Shown: positions 1 to 10,388, numbered from the stretch's first letter. The stretch is 64,000 bases of DNA from Ralstonia pickettii (GCF_016466415.2 NZ_CP066771.1:806001-870000); one strand, 5' to 3'. A program made the numbers and translations. The notes: generated by a model not told the origin, from the sequence alone.

Positions 1-3000
1 AGCGTCGCCGGCGTCCTTGAGTTTCTGCTCGCGAATCTGACGGTTCACGGCTTCCCGGCGCAGGCCGTCGCGGTCGAATTCCGGATCGACGCGGCCGATG
101 ATGTCGACCTTCAGGGCAGGGCGGTCCTTGAGTGCAGTGGCAAGTTTGTCCAGTTTGGCGACCGATGCCTGGCTGATGTTCGACGTGCCCGGATCGAACT
201 CGATGTAGCCGAGTTCTTCGCCGCCGCTGCCGCCAAACGCGCTGGCCAGCAGCGAGAACGGCGCCGTCACAGCGCGTGCGATGAGGTTGACGAATGCACG
301 CAGGATGACGCCGCCGATGCTGAACTGTGGGTCATCGAGCGAGCCAGATACCGGCACGCGCACGTCGATCTCGCCCCGCGAATTCTTCAGCAGCGCCACC
401 GCCAGTCGCACCGGCAGATTGGTGGCGTCCTTACTCTCTACGCGGTCGCCGAAGGTGAGCTGGTCGATGAAGATGTGGTTGTCGGCGGTCAACTTGCCCT
501 GGTCGAGCAGGTAGTGCAGATCCATCGTCAGCTTGCCCTTGGTGATCGGGTAGCCAGCGTACTTGGCGGAGTAGGGCGTGAGGTTGGTCAGTTCCACGCC
601 GTCGGCCTTGGCTGTCAGATCCACAAAGGCCGTGGGCGCGAGCGGATTGACTTTGCCGTGGATGTCGACGGGCGCGGTGCCGTCGACGCTGCCTCGCAGC
701 GTCACGTCGGCGGGTGTCTGGCTGGCAGCCGTGCTGATCGTGCCGATCGAGCCGCCGATGGCGGTCAGGTTGGCGGTGTAGTTCGGTTTGACGAAGTTGT
801 CGGTGAAGCGGATGTTGCCGTCCTGCAGCGTGATGGCGTCAACGCGCAGGTCGGCGCCGCCGGCTTTGGGCGTGGGGCCCGTGGCTGTGACGGTGACGGC
901 CGATGCGGGTGCCGCAGTCGGGGCCGAAGCCACCACGGGCGCGGCTGCCGGGGCGGAAGCTGCTGCGGCCGATGCCGATGCAGGTTCGCTTTGCGTCAGC
1001 GAGCGCCGCTCCTCGGTCGGCTGCACGCGGATGTCCTGCAGGTTCAGGCGCCCATTCGGGTTGATGATGATCCGCGCGTAGAACGTCGATAGCGCCACCG
1101 CACCCACCCGCACGCGCGGCGTAGTGCCGTCGTAGTTGGCCTGGATGCGGCTGAGCGCGAGCGAGCGCCAGCGCAGGAAGTCATCCGAACTCACGCGGTC
1201 TTGCAGGCGCACGTTGCCCAGTGTCGCGTTGCCCTGGTAGTTCACCGTCAGCGCCTTGCCCTGGTTGAGCACGAGGCGCCCGTCCATCGATAGCAGCGCG
1301 CTCGTAATCGCCGCGTTCAACGACTTGTCCAGATACGGATCGAAGCCTGCGAGCGACAGGTTCTGCGAGTTCACGCGCAGGTCGGCCTTGAGCGGCTGCG
1401 GCACGACCTCGCCGCGCACATCGAGCTTGCCCTTGGCACCCAGCCCTGCGCCAATTTGCACGCTGACCGGTTTGCCGAGATCGGAGGAGGCGTTCTGCAC
1501 GACCACGTTCAGCGGCTCGACACGCACCTTGACCGGGCGCGAGTTCGATTGGTCTTCAAAGCCGACAGCGCTGTTGTCCAGCTTGAGCGTTTGTACAGTC
1601 ACAGCCCACGGCCTTTCCCCCGGGGCGTTCTGCTTTGCGTCGGACTTGACGGGCGCTGACGGGTTGCCCGCCACCGGTTGCGGACCATCGAGCAGCGTCA
1701 ACGTGGTTGTACCGTCCTTCTTGCGCAGTGCGTCGATCTGCAGCCCGTCGGCACGCACTTCGTTGAGCGCGATGGTGCGTGCGCCCAGGTCGAAGCTCTT
1801 GACGTCCGCGCGCAGCAGCTTGGCGCGCAGCGCGGTGTCCTTACCCAAGGCGGGCGCCAGCGACAGATCGGCCAGGCTTGCGGTCAGCGGTTCCGCGCGC
1901 ACGTTGAATTTGTCCGGCCCGAATTCGAGCGCCACCTTGCCGTCGGCCGATAGCGCACCGCTCTGCAATTGCGGTGCGCCCGCCTGGCGCAGATACGGGC
2001 TGATGCTGACCAGCTTCACGCCGTCCAGCTTCAGTTCCAGCTCGCCGGTGTTCTTCTCCAGCGAAGTGTTGCCTTTGACATTGAGCGTGCCGCCTTGCGC
2101 CAGCTTGGCGCCCACATCGAGCGAGGTCGGACCGCCCAACGTACGCACGCGAATGTCGCCGTGGAGGTCTTCCAGTATCAGGTCGGCAGCCGGCTGCGTG
2201 GTCGCGTCACGCCAGTGGACGGTGCTGTTGGTCAGTTGAAGCTTGTTGACCGCCACATCCAACGGTTTCGGCTTTGCGGTGGTCGCGGCCTCGGCCGTGG
2301 CAGCTTTCGCTTCGGCAGGTGCCGGCTTGCCGGCGAGTTGCGCGAAATTGATCGCTCCATCCGCACCGCGCGTGGCATCAACGCGCACGCCATCCAGCGT
2401 CAGCGCATCGAGGCGGAATACGTTGTCGAGCGGGCGCACGTCGGCAAGCGTTGCGCGCACTTGTTTGGCCGCCACCAGTGGCGCTTTCCTGGCGTCGACA
2501 ACTTCCAGGTGGTCGAGGCCGGTCGTGCCATGCACGCGCAGCACCGGCGCGCCGCTCTTGGGCTTCTGGAACTCGATCGTCAGGTCGGTCGTCAGCTTGC
2601 CCTGTGGCACTGCCACCGGAAGCGGTCCGGGTACGTAGCCGAGGTAGCGGGGCAGATCCAGACCGTCGATCTTGATGTTGAGGTTCGATTCGAGCGACTC
2701 GGCAAACGGCTTTGTCTTGCCTGCGAAATGCAGCGGCGCACCGTCGATGCGCGCGGCCAGCAGCGGCTGCACGAAGATGTCCACGTCAGCGGGCAGGCTC
2801 GCCAGGAAAGGCACGCCTATCTGCAATCCGTCCACCTTGTGCTGTGCACCAAGCGGCTGGTCGGCAAAATCGATCGCGCCGTTGGTCAACTGCAGATTGG
2901 CAAAGACGAAACGTGCCGGCTCGTTCGACTTGGGCTTGGGCGCGGTTTCCGGCTGGCTTAGCTTGTCGACGATGTCGGAGAAGTTGAAACGCTGTTCGGC

Positions 3001-3474
3001 GGTGCGCACGATACGCACGTGCGGCGCATCGATGCTGAGTTCTTCAATCACGGGCGCGCGGCGGAAGATCGAACTCCACGACGCGTTCATATGCAGGTGG
3101 CCAACGTCGACGAACGGTGTCTTTCCGTCGCGCTCGGTCACGTGGAACTGGTCGACATCAAGCCGCAGCGTGTATGGGTTGATGCTGATCTTGCCCACCG
3201 AAACCGGCCGTTCCAGCAGCTTGCTGAGCTGGGTTTGAGCTACGTGGCGCAGCAGTGGCGGGCCGCCGAAGGCGCCGAGCAAACCGAACACCACCAGGAA
3301 GACCAGCACGCCGATCCCAATGCGCTTGGTGCGCCGTGATGTACCGACTCGCGCCACGCGTTGCCAGCCGGCCGTGCGGCGCACGCGTTCAAGCCGTGCG
3401 CGCCAGCCGTGGGTATTTGATTGCAGTTCAGGGCGCGAATCGGGGGAGGTACTCATGCTGGTGTCGGCGGCCAT
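1..3474 (-). CDS. DUF748 / AsmA-like membrane-anchored protein (partial, C-terminus off the left edge)
   Basis: A single reading frame stays open on the minus strand from the ATG at 3474 to the window edge (1158 codons, no stop), so the gene is cut by the boundary. The N-terminus has a basic cytoplasmic stretch and then one membrane helix at about residues 52-70. The rest is a long beta-rich periplasmic region, and the last visible part (FDRDGLRREAVNRQIREQKL) is typical of the C-terminal part of DUF748 proteins. These belong to the AsmA-like/bridge-type superfamily linked to outer-membrane lipid homeostasis; the specific role here is unknown. An in-frame ATG at 3456 is an alternative start, and neither has a strong Shine-Dalgarno. 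It lies 99 bp downstream of gph and may be its last operon member. Confidence 0.85.
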   Translation of the reverse strand, partial: MAADTSMSTSPDSRPELQSNTHGWRARLERVRRTAGWQRVARVGTSRRTKRIGIGVLVFLVVFGLLGAFGGPPLLRHVAQTQLSKLLERPVSVGKISINPYTLRLDVDQFHVTERDGKTPFVDVGHLHMNASWSSIFRRAPVIEELSIDAPHVRIVRTAEQRFNFSDIVDKLSQPETAPKPKSNEPARFVFANLQLTNGAIDFADQPLGAQHKVDGLQIGVPFLASLPADVDIFVQPLLAARIDGAPLHFAGKTKPFAESLESNLNIKIDGLDLPRYLGYVPGPLPVAVPQGKLTTDLTIEFQKPKSGAPVLRVHGTTGLDHLEVVDARKAPLVAAKQVRATLADVRPLDNVFRLDALTLDGVRVDATRGADGAINFAQLAGKPAPAEAKAATAEAATTAKPKPLDVAVNKLQLTNSTVHWRDATTQPAADLILEDLHGDIRVRTLGGPTSLDVGAKLAQGGTLNVKGNTSLEKNTGELELKLDGVKLVSISPYLRQAGAPQLQSGALSADGKVALEFGPDKFNVRAEPLTASLADLSLAPALGKDTALRAKLLRADVKSFDLGARTIALNEVRADGLQIDALRKKDGTTTLTLLDGPQPVAGNPSAPVKSDAKQNAPGERPWAVTVQTLKLDNSAVGFEDQSNSRPVKVRVEPLNVVVQNASSDLGKPVSVQIGAGLGAKGKLDVRGEVVPQPLKADLRVNSQNLSLAGFDPYLDKSLNAAITSALLSMDGRLVLNQGKALTVNYQGNATLGNVRLQDRVSSDDFLRWRSLALSRIQANYDGTTPRVRVGAVALSTFYARIIINPNGRLNLQDIRVQPTEERRSLTQSEPASASAAAASAPAAAPVVASAPTAAPASAVTVTATGPTPKAGGADLRVDAITLQDGNIRFTDNFVKPNYTANLTAIGGSIGTISTAASQTPADVTLRGSVDGTAPVDIHGKVNPLAPTAFVDLTAKADGVELTNLTPYSAKYAGYPITKGKLTMDLHYLLDQGKLTADNHIFIDQLTFGDRVESKDATNLPVRLAVALLKNSRGEIDVRVPVSGSLDDPQFSIGGVILRAFVNLIARAVTAPFSLLASAFGGSGGEELGYIEFDPGTSNISQASVAKLDKLATALKDRPALKVDIIGRVDPEFDRDGLRREAVNRQIREQKLKDAGDA

Positions 3475-3573
3475 AGCGTGGCCTACTTCGTCAGTCGGTC
3501 GACCGCCACGTCCCCGATGGGAGGCAGCGGTCCTGAAAAGTGCGGCGCCCAGGCCTTCACCTGAGCATCGTGG

Positions 3574-4263
3574 TCAAGCGCGTTTCGATTCGAGCAGCAG
3601 CGGAATCAGCTCGGCCGCGCTGGCAATCAGCGCATCGGCGCGCCATTCCACGGGCGATGGTCCATTACCACAATAGCCGTAACTGGCCGCAATGGTAGGC
3701 ATGCCGGCGGCGCGGCCGGCTTCAATGTCGCGAAGGTCGTCGCCCACGTAGACGATCTGCCGTGCATCGACGCCGATGGAGTCGGCCGCATGCAGCAGCG
3801 GGGCAGGGTGGGGCTTGGCGTGCGGCGTCGTGTCGCCCGCAACGACGCACGCCGGCGCCACCGGCAACGGCAACTGTGCAATCAACGGTACCGTCAGTCG
3901 GCCCGACTTGTTGGTGACGATCCCCCAGGGAATACCGGCACGGCCCAGTTCGGCCAGCACGTCTGCCATGCCCGGAAACAGCTGCGTACGCACGCAGATT
4001 TCCGCCTCATAGTTGGCGAGAAATGCCAGTCGCAGCGTTTCGAACTCCGCATCCCCCGGCCCAACGCCGAAGGCCACGCCAATCAGCCCGCGCGCACCAT
4101 GCGAGGCCACCGGGCGAAGCACTTCGTAGTCGACCGGCTCGAGGCCGCGGTCAGTGCGTACCTTGTTGGCCGCCGCGGCCAAATCGGGAGCCGTGTCAGC
4201 CAGCGTGCCGTCCAGATCGAACAGCACCGCGCCCAGCGGATCGGGAAACCGGCGCGCCGTCAT
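3574..4263 (-). CDS. gph: Phosphoglycolate phosphatase, HAD superfamily
   Basis: 229 aa. HAD signatures are in order: motif [11 protein letters not shown] with the nucleophile Asp16 and Asp18, motif II VTNKSG near 116-121, motif III Lys150 in HAKPHP, and motif IV GDDLRD at 174-179. A helical cap (about 25-90) places it in the Gph/PGP group. It hydrolyses 2-phosphoglycolate, for example from repair of oxidised DNA ends, in the cytoplasm. Its ATG overlaps the ubiG stop by 4 bp (ATGA), so it is translationally coupled to ubiG, an arrangement common in proteobacteria. Substrate assignment within the HAD family rests on this context and on length. Confidence 0.9.
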   Translation of the reverse strand: MTARRFPDPLGAVLFDLDGTLADTAPDLAAAANKVRTDRGLEPVDYEVLRPVASHGARGLIGVAFGVGPGDAEFETLRLAFLANYEAEICVRTQLFPGMADVLAELGRAGIPWGIVTNKSGRLTVPLIAQLPLPVAPACVVAGDTTPHAKPHPAPLLHAADSIGVDARQIVYVGDDLRDIEAGRAAGMPTIAASYGYCGNGPSPVEWRADALIASAAELIPLLLESKRA

Positions 4264-4976
4264 GCCTCGACCGGACGGCGCGTCGCCATCAGGTAGTTGA
4301 CACTGGTGTCCTGCGTAAGAGCGTAGCGGGCGGTGATGGGGTTGTATTCCAGCCCGCGCATCTCTTGCGCCTGGAGGCCGGCCGTGCGTACGAACGCGCT
4401 CAGCTCTGACGGGCGGATGAACTTAGCGTAATCATGCGTGCCGCGCGGGAGCATGTTGAGGACGTATTCCGCGCCAATGACGGCCAGCAGATACGCCTTG
4501 GCATTCCGGTGGATGGTGGAGAAAAAGACGTATCCACCCGGTTTGACCAGCGTCGCGCAAGCGCGCACAACCGACGCCGGATCGGGCACATGTTCGAGCA
4601 TCTCCATGCAAGTGACGACATCGAAGCTGCCAGGCTCGCGTGCGGCCAATGCTTCTGCTGCGATCTCCTCGTAATCGACGGTAACGCCCGCCTCGAGGCT
4701 ATGCAGATCGGCAACACGCAATGCTTTGCGGGAGAGATCGATCCCTTTGACGATGGCCCCGGCACGCGCCATGCTCTCTGAGAGGATGCCGCCGCCGCAG
4801 CCCACGTCGACGACGCGTTTGCCTGCCAGCGGCGTGATGGACTGAATCCAGTCAAGCCGCAGCGGGTTGATTTCGTGCAAGGGTTTGAACTCGCTGTTCG
4901 GGTCCCACCAGCGGTGGGCGAGTTCGCTGAATTTTTCGAGTTCGCCGGGATCGGCGTTCGCGTGAGTGGTCGTCAT
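4260..4976 (-). CDS. ubiG: Ubiquinone biosynthesis O-methyltransferase
   Basis: 238 aa, the normal length of UbiG. The class I SAM-binding motif [13 protein letters not shown] lies at residues 55-67, and [16 protein letters not shown] (motif II region) and [15 protein letters not shown] follow. The N-terminal [25 protein letters not shown] stretch is diagnostic of UbiG. It carries out both O-methylations of ubiquinone synthesis at the membrane-associated Ubi complex. It is the first gene of ubiG-gph (4-bp overlap). It is transcribed away from the slyB-like gene, so the 159-bp gap 4977-5135 must hold both promoters. Confidence 0.97.
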   Translation of the reverse strand: MTTTHANADPGELEKFSELAHRWWDPNSEFKPLHEINPLRLDWIQSITPLAGKRVVDVGCGGGILSESMARAGAIVKGIDLSRKALRVADLHSLEAGVTVDYEEIAAEALAAREPGSFDVVTCMEMLEHVPDPASVVRACATLVKPGGYVFFSTIHRNAKAYLLAVIGAEYVLNMLPRGTHDYAKFIRPSELSAFVRTAGLQAQEMRGLEYNPITARYALTQDTSVNYLMATRRPVEA

Positions 4977-5060
4977 GTTGCGCTGCGCCAGGGCATATCG
5001 GCTAGGTGAGGAAATGTACCAAAAAGCGAGGCCCCGACCAAATCAAGGGTCTGCGAAAAG

Positions 5061-5075
5061 GTTTCACATTGAAAC
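5061..5075. promoter_or_regulatory. Inverted repeat in the ubiG/slyB divergent region
   Basis: GTTTCA-CAT-TGAAAC is a perfect 6-bp dyad with a 3-nt spacer, about 60 bp upstream of the lipoprotein ATG at 5136. It is suggestive of an operator, but no regulator is identified and a short dyad can occur by chance. Confidence 0.3.
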
Positions 5076-5135
5076 AGACGTGAACAAACGCGCATGCAAT
5101 TCCTCCAACTGTCACCTTCGCTCAAGGAGAGATCA

Positions 5136-5642
5136 ATGAAATCCAAACACATTCTGATAGGACTGGGTGTTGCTGGCCTCACGGTGCTGGCAGGTTGCGC
5201 CGCGCCGGGTTACGGCGGTGGCTATAACGGCGGGTATTCTCAACAGCCTCCGGCGTACGGCCAGCAACCGGCTTATGGCGGGCAGCCGCAGCAAACGGGC
5301 GCACTGTATGGCCGAGTCGAATCGATCCAGCCGATGCAAGCTCCGGCCAATAGCCCGGGCATCTTGGGCACGATTATCGGTGGGGTGGCCGGCGGTATCC
5401 TCGGTCACCAAGTGGGCGGCGGTACGGGCAACACCGTTGCGACCATTGGCGGCGCAGCGCTTGGCGCCTATGCAGGCAACCAGGTTGAACAGCGCGCCGG
5501 TGCCGGTGGGCAAACCGTGTACCGCATCAGTGTGCGCCTGGACGATGGCCGCGTCGCGACCGTGACGCAGCGGAATCCGAACAACCTGCGTGTTGGCGAT
5601 CGCGCCATGGTCGCCAACGATCAGGCGACACCTTCTTATTAG
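5136..5642 (+). CDS. SlyB-like outer-membrane lipoprotein with glycine zipper
   Basis: 168 aa. A signal peptide with lipobox LAGC (Cys21) predicts a lipoprotein. It is followed by a low-complexity G/Y/Q/P segment (about 25-55) and a glycine-zipper 2TM-like domain with repeated GxxxG (about 85-125). The C-terminal region (RISVRLDDGRVATVTQ) matches the Pcp/SlyB family of outer-membrane lipoproteins. The start at 5136 is chosen over the upstream ATG at 5094 because AAGGAGAG lies 5 nt before it and the signal peptide begins there. Family members sit in the outer membrane and have envelope-integrity roles. The gene is monocistronic, with a terminator region directly downstream. Confidence 0.85.
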   Translation: MKSKHILIGLGVAGLTVLAGCAAPGYGGGYNGGYSQQPPAYGQQPAYGGQPQQTGALYGRVESIQPMQAPANSPGILGTIIGGVAGGILGHQVGGGTGNTVATIGGAALGAYAGNQVEQRAGAGGQTVYRISVRLDDGRVATVTQRNPNNLRVGDRAMVANDQATPSY

Positions 5643-5664
5643 TAAGAGGGGCAGTTATAAAAAA

Positions 5665-5681
5665 GGGGCGCTGGGCGCCCC
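5665..5681 (-). terminator. Rho-independent terminator (minus strand)
   Basis: Stem GGGGCGC/GCGCCCC with a 3-nt loop. On the minus strand it is followed by TTTTTTATAA, so it is a backup terminator for ompA rather than one for the plus-strand lipoprotein gene. Confidence 0.7.
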
Positions 5682-5687
5682 AAAAGC

Positions 5688-5723
5688 AAAAAAGCGATGG
5701 CGCATTTGGCGTCATCGCTTTTT
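5688..5723. terminator. Bidirectional terminator between slyB-like gene and ompA
   Basis: AAAAAAGCGATG and CATCGCTTTTT form a stem extended by GCGC/GGCGT, with U-tracts in both directions. On the plus strand it ends the lipoprotein transcript. Confidence 0.75.
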
Positions 5724-5776
5724 CAATGCCCATCCCGAAGTAGACCAGACGAGGAAGATCCGCAGACCTATGGACG

Positions 5777-5806
5777 AAAAAAAGCCCAGCTTTCGCTGGG
5801 CTTTTT
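5777..5806. terminator. Bidirectional terminator at the ompA 3' end
   Basis: AAAAAAAGCCCAGC-TTTC-GCTGGGCTTTTT, 16 bp beyond the ompA stop. This strong stem with T-runs on both sides is the primary ompA terminator. Confidence 0.85.
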
Positions 5807-5822
5807 CCCGGTGTGAACCGAC

Positions 5823-6479
5823 TTACTGAGCCTTGCGGGTGCCGACCACTTCGACGTCCACGCGGCGGTTCGGTTGCTGGCAGGCGATTTGTGCCTTGCG
5901 AGCGCCCTTGCACGACTTCGGATCAACCTTCAGCTGGCGCTTGCCCTTGCCTTCCGTGTAGACACGGTTGGCTTCGATGCCCTTGCTGACCAGGTAGCCC
6001 TTGACGGCTTCAGCACGACGGACCGACAGGCGGTCGTTGTACTTGTCCGAACCGAACGAGTCGGTGTGGCCAACGGCGATCACGACTTCCAGGTTGATGC
6101 CATTCAGCTTCGAGATCAGGTCGTCCAGCTTGGCTTTGCCTTCCGGCTTCAGCACAGCCTTGTCGAAATCGAACAGGGTGTCAGCAGCGAACGTAACCTT
6201 TTCGCTCGACACAACCGGAGCAGCCGGAGCAGCCGGAGCAGCGGTCGGAGCAGCAGCCGGGGCCAGAGCGCCGTCGCACTGAGCGTTGGCGGTTGCCGGC
6301 GTCCAGAAGCCATTGCGCCAGCACAGTTCGTTCGTGCCGTTCTTCCAGACCCACTCGCTCGTGCCGTTACCCCAGTTGTCGTTGACGGCCTTCTTTTCGT
6401 AGGGCACCGACTGAGCGTAAGCGGACGCAGCCATGGCTACCGCAGCTGCAGCGAACGCGAGCTTGGCAAATTTTTTCAT
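5823..6479 (-). CDS. ompA: OmpA-family outer-membrane protein
   Basis: 218 aa. A Sec signal peptide of about 22 aa ends at AYAQ. A short Trp-rich N-terminal segment (NDNWGNGTSEWVWKNGT) takes the place of an eight-strand barrel. An Ala/Pro-rich linker follows (about 75-90). The C-terminal OmpA-like peptidoglycan-binding domain carries LFDFDKAVLKPEG and GHTDSFGSDKYNDRLSVRRA. The protein tethers the outer membrane to peptidoglycan, and this short barrel-less form is common in Burkholderiales. GGAGAAAT precedes the ATG. Abundant expression is likely, given the stacked terminators and the good -10 at 6555-6560. Confidence 0.93.
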   Translation of the reverse strand: MKKFAKLAFAAAAVAMAASAYAQSVPYEKKAVNDNWGNGTSEWVWKNGTNELCWRNGFWTPATANAQCDGALAPAAAPTAAPAAPAAPVVSSEKVTFAADTLFDFDKAVLKPEGKAKLDDLISKLNGINLEVVIAVGHTDSFGSDKYNDRLSVRRAEAVKGYLVSKGIEANRVYTEGKGKRQLKVDPKSCKGARKAQIACQQPNRRVDVEVVGTRKAQ

Positions 6480-6554
6480 ATTTCTCCTCTCAGGATGAGA
6501 TCACCGCAGAAGACTGCGAGCAGATGGGACGAAAACAAGTCATACATTCTTCGG

Positions 6555-6560
6555 AGTATA
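6555..6560 (-). promoter_or_regulatory. Probable ompA -10 element
   Basis: TATACT preceded by TGT (extended -10-like), 76 bp upstream of the ompA ATG on the minus strand. No good -35 is seen at 16-18 bp. The leader would be about 70 nt. Confidence 0.45.
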
Positions 6561-6910
6561 ACATTCTCGGTGTGGTGAAGGCTCCACTTCGAACAATGTC
6601 TGCCTCTTCGCTGGGGGATTGTGCCACAAGCACGCACTCCTAAAAAGCAAATATAAGCGATTCGAACGGGGCGCCATGGCCTTGTGGTGTGTACGCAACA
6701 AGGCAGGAAATGGCTCGCAAACCCTTATGGGGATTGGGTCGCCGGTTTTGCCCTCCCTCGCAGGGAACGTGCCCGGGGTTGACGATGCGTCGCTCGCGCG
6801 CATGAGGGGAGGGGGCTTGCGGCATGGTAAAATGTTCTGTTATTCGCGCAACCGCAGCGTCCTGTGGTGCGCGTCACCGTGCTCACTAGGGACCTCCCAC
6901 CGTTCGCCCA
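6561..6910. other. ompA-gyrA intergenic region
   Basis: 350 bp without a supported gene between divergent ompA and gyrA. It holds the ompA promoter at its left edge and, for gyrA, an extended -10-like TGGTAAAAT at 6825-6833 with no convincing -35. Short ORFs here have no family features. Nothing else is recognised. Confidence 0.5.
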
Positions 6911-9580
6911 ATGGATCAATTCGCCAAAGAGACACTCCCGGTATCGCTCGAAGAAGAAATGCGCAGTTCGTACCTCGCTTACGCCATGAGCGTGATCGTG
7001 GGCCGCGCGCTTCCCGATGTGCGGGATGGTCTCAAGCCGGTGCATCGCCGTGCGCTGTACTCAATGCACGAGCTGAACAACGACTGGAATCGCCCCTATA
7101 AGAAGTCCGCCCGTATCGTCGGGGATGTGATCGGTAAGTATCACCCCCACGGCGACACTGCTGTATACGACACCATCGTGCGGATGGCGCAGAACTTCTC
7201 GCTGCGCTACATGCTGGTCGACGGCCAAGGCAACTTCGGCTCGGTCGACGGCGACAACGCCGCGGCGATGCGTTACACCGAAATCCGCCTCTCGAAGATC
7301 GCCCACGAACTGCTGGCCGACCTCGACAAGGAAACCGTCAATTTCGAGCCGAACTACGACGGCTCCGAAACTGAACCGTCCGTTCTGCCGGCGCGCATTC
7401 CCAACTTGCTGATCAACGGTTCGTCCGGGATTGCGGTGGGGATGGCGACAAACATTCCGCCGCACAACCTCAATGAGGTGGTTGATGGCTGCTTGCACTT
7501 GCTGCGCAACCCGGAAGCGACGGTCGACGAGCTGATCGAACTGATTCCGGCGCCGGATTTCCCGACGGCGGGCATTATCTATGGCATTTCGGGTGTGCGT
7601 GAAGGCTATCGGACCGGCCGCGGCCGTGTGGTGATGCGCGCCAAGACGCACTTCGAAGATATCGACCGCGGCCAGCGCCAGGCGATCATCGTCGACGAAC
7701 TGCCGTATCAAGTTAACAAGCGCACGCTGCTCGAGCGTATTGCCGAGCTGGTCACCGAAAAGCGCATCGAAGGCATTTCCGACATTCGCGACGAATCGGA
7801 CAAGTCCGGCATGCGCGTGGTGATCGAACTGAAGCGCGGCGAGGTGCCGGAGGTTGTGCTCAACAACCTCTATAAGAATACGCAGCTGCAAGACACGTTC
7901 GGCATGAACATGGTGGCGCTGGTCGACGGCCAGCCGCGCCTGCTGAACCTGCGCCAGATGCTGGAGTGCTTCCTGCTGCATCGCCGCGAGGTGGTGACGC
8001 GTCGCACCGTGTTCGACCTGCGCAAGGCGCGCGAGCGTGGTCACATCCTGGAAGGTCTGGCTGTTGCGCTTGCCAACATCGACGAGTTCATCGCCATCAT
8101 CAAGGCCGCCCCGACCCCGCCGGTCGCCAAGGCTGAGCTGATGAACCGCAGTTGGGATTCGGGCCTCGTCCGCGACATGCTCGTTCGCGCCGAGAGCGAA
8201 ACCTCCGGCGGTGGCGCCGCGTATCGTCCGGAAGGTCTGCTCCCGGTGTTTGGTATGCAGGGCGACGGCTTGTACAGGCTGTCGGATACGCAAGCGCAGG
8301 AAATTCTGCAGATGCGCCTGCAACGCCTCACCGGGCTGGAGCAGGACAAGATCGTCCAGGAATACCGCGAAGTGATGGCGCAGATCGCCGATCTGCTGGA
8401 TATCCTGGCGCGGCCGGAACGTATTACTGCCATCATCGTCGAGGAACTGACCGCGATCCGCGCGGAATTCGGCGATGAGCGTCGCTCGCAGATCGAGCAC
8501 AATGCGACCGAGTTGGATACAGAAGACCTCATTACGCCACAAGATCTGGTGGTGACGCTGTCCCACAGCGGCTACATGAAGAGCCAGCCGATTTCCGAAT
8601 ACCGGGCGCAAAAGCGTGGCGGCCGCGGCAAGCAAGCTGCGGCGACCAAGGAAGACGATTGGATCGACACGCTATTCGTCGCCAACACACACGATTACAT
8701 CCTCTGCTTCTCGAACCGCGGCCGTCTGTATTGGCTGAAGGTGTGGGAGGTGCCACAGGGCAGCCGTAACTCGCGCGGTCGCCCGATCGTCAATATGTTC
8801 CCGCTGTCGCCGGGCGAGAAGATCAACGTGATCCTGCCGGTGAAGCAGTTCGACGAGCAGCACTTCGTCTTTATGGCCACCTCCAAGGGGACGGTCAAGA
8901 AGACGGCGCTCACCGAATTCTCGAATCCGCGCAAGGCCGGCATTATCGCGGTCGATTTGGATGAGGGCGATTTCCTGATCGGCGCGGACATTACCGATGG
9001 TCAGCATGATGTGATGCTGTTCTCCGACGCCGGAAAGGCGGTGCGCTTCGATGAGAACGACGTGCGCCCGATGGGTCGTCAGGCGCGCGGTGTGCGCGGT
9101 ATGAATCTCGAAGAGAACCAGCAGGTGATTGCCATGTTGGTCGCGCCGGCAGAAACCGCGGGCGAAGGTGCTCAATCCGTTGCGGGTAGCGTGCTGACCG
9201 CCACCGAAAACGGCTACGGCAAGCGTACCCCGATCTCGGAATACACCCGACATGGCCGCGGCACGAAAGGCATGATCGCCATCCAGACTTCGGAGCGTAA
9301 CGGCAAGGTCGTGGCTGCGGCGCTTGTCGCGCCTGAAGACGAGATCATGCTGATCACGACAGGTGGCGTGCTGATCCGTACGCGTGTGGACGAGATTCGC
9401 GAAATGGGTCGCGCCACGCAAGGCGTCACGCTCATCTCGGTGGGTGAGGGCAACAAGCTGTCCGGGCTGCAACGGGTGATGGAGTCCGACGCTGAAGGCG
9501 CGGAGAGTGTCGAGGGTGCTGATGCGGCGGACGCCGCCCCGGATGCCGATGCACAGCCGGATGACAGCAGCGAGACATAA
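6911..9580 (+). CDS. gyrA: DNA gyrase subunit A
   Basis: 889 aa (E. coli 875). The catalytic Tyr122 sits in [10 protein letters not shown]. The quinolone-resistance region [23 protein letters not shown] aligns without gaps and has Thr at 83 and Asp at 87. The C-terminal pinwheel domain has its blades and the GyrA box [10 protein letters not shown] (about 615-624), which separates gyrase from topoisomerase IV ParC. The tail is acidic (last about 30 residues). With GyrB it introduces negative supercoils in an ATP-dependent way. No Shine-Dalgarno of note is seen beyond AGGGAC. Confidence 0.98.
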   Translation: MDQFAKETLPVSLEEEMRSSYLAYAMSVIVGRALPDVRDGLKPVHRRALYSMHELNNDWNRPYKKSARIVGDVIGKYHPHGDTAVYDTIVRMAQNFSLRYMLVDGQGNFGSVDGDNAAAMRYTEIRLSKIAHELLADLDKETVNFEPNYDGSETEPSVLPARIPNLLINGSSGIAVGMATNIPPHNLNEVVDGCLHLLRNPEATVDELIELIPAPDFPTAGIIYGISGVREGYRTGRGRVVMRAKTHFEDIDRGQRQAIIVDELPYQVNKRTLLERIAELVTEKRIEGISDIRDESDKSGMRVVIELKRGEVPEVVLNNLYKNTQLQDTFGMNMVALVDGQPRLLNLRQMLECFLLHRREVVTRRTVFDLRKARERGHILEGLAVALANIDEFIAIIKAAPTPPVAKAELMNRSWDSGLVRDMLVRAESETSGGGAAYRPEGLLPVFGMQGDGLYRLSDTQAQEILQMRLQRLTGLEQDKIVQEYREVMAQIADLLDILARPERITAIIVEELTAIRAEFGDERRSQIEHNATELDTEDLITPQDLVVTLSHSGYMKSQPISEYRAQKRGGRGKQAAATKEDDWIDTLFVANTHDYILCFSNRGRLYWLKVWEVPQGSRNSRGRPIVNMFPLSPGEKINVILPVKQFDEQHFVFMATSKGTVKKTALTEFSNPRKAGIIAVDLDEGDFLIGADITDGQHDVMLFSDAGKAVRFDENDVRPMGRQARGVRGMNLEENQQVIAMLVAPAETAGEGAQSVAGSVLTATENGYGKRTPISEYTRHGRGTKGMIAIQTSERNGKVVAAALVAPEDEIMLITTGGVLIRTRVDEIREMGRATQGVTLISVGEGNKLSGLQRVMESDAEGAESVEGADAADAAPDADAQPDDSSET

Positions 9581-9708
9581 TTGGAAACATCTTTTGCTTG
9601 CCGTTAGGCGCAGTTCTGTCATGATGCCGGACCTGTGCGCGGCAAGGGCCTGGAACTTTTGCATCACACGCCCGGCCTAAACGCAACGCTTATCTCAAGG
9701 GAGCAACA

Positions 9709-10275
9709 ATGCACAAGAGTCTCAAACTCAAACATCTGATCGTGGTGGCCGGTTTCGCTCCGCTGTTTGCATTCGCGCAGGCTGGCGACGCTGACAAGAC
9801 GGCAGCCATCAAGGATCTGCTGACGACGATGAACGTCGACGCAGCCATCAAGGGTCAGGGTGAAGTGCTGGCCAACGGCGCAAAGCAGGAAGCCCCGCTG
9901 GTGCTGGAGCAGGCACTGGTGGAGAACAAGACTCTGAATGACAAGCAGAAGCAAGCGGCTGTCGACAAGCTGAAGAAGAACGGCGCTGTGCAGCGCATGA
10001 CCGACGGCGCTGGCAAGGACTTCGACACGGAAGCCTTCCGCAAGGACGCCCTGCAAGCCCACTATGACTCGCTGGGCAAGTACTACTCGACCCAGGAAAT
10101 CAAGGACCTGACCACGTTCCTGAAGACTCCCAGCGGCCAGAAGTTCATGGCCAACCAAGGCAAGGCCATGCAGGAAGTGTGGGGCAATGTGATGCAGAAG
10201 TACGGTCCGCAAGTCGGCAAGAAGATGCGCGACATGGCTGACAAGGAAGTTGCTGCTGCTGCTGCTGCGAAGTAA
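9709..10275 (+). CDS. DUF2059 periplasmic protein
   Basis: 188 aa. A signal peptide ([16 protein letters not shown]) predicts export. The mature part is Lys/Ala-rich and helical, with [23 protein letters not shown] near residues 124-146, the hallmark of DUF2059 (YSTQEL.. FYxTPxGQK). It ends in an alanine run encoded by repeated GCT. Function is unknown; DUF2059 proteins are periplasmic or surface proteins. CAAGGGAG lies 6 nt before the ATG. It is flanked by gyrA upstream and its own terminator at 10335. Confidence 0.85.
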   Translation: MHKSLKLKHLIVVAGFAPLFAFAQAGDADKTAAIKDLLTTMNVDAAIKGQGEVLANGAKQEAPLVLEQALVENKTLNDKQKQAAVDKLKKNGAVQRMTDGAGKDFDTEAFRKDALQAHYDSLGKYYSTQEIKDLTTFLKTPSGQKFMANQGKAMQEVWGNVMQKYGPQVGKKMRDMADKEVAAAAAAK

Positions 10276-10334
10276 TTGACCGGCATAGACAGACGATCGG
10301 GACACAATCCCCGTCGGGCTGTCAGTTGGTAGAT

Positions 10335-10376
10335 AATGGCTGCTTGGGTTTGTGCCCAGACAGCCATTTTTCTTTT
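10335..10376 (+). terminator. Terminator after the DUF2059 gene, abutting serC
   Basis: AATGGCTG pairs with CAGCCATT and an inner TGGG/CCCA, followed by TTTTTCTTTT. It ends only 12 nt before the serC ATG, so serC transcripts either read through it or start inside it (see findings). Confidence 0.75.
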
Positions 10377-10388
10377 GCCCTTCGTCCT

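Noticed and set aside
1256-2961. 327-aa and 330-aa plus-strand open frames
   Set aside because: They lie opposite the long DUF748/AsmA-like gene, which is open for 1158 codons and has a membrane anchor and family features; the plus frames have none.
7061-8635. 524-aa minus-strand open frame
   Set aside because: Antisense to gyrA, His/Gln/Val-rich and without motifs.
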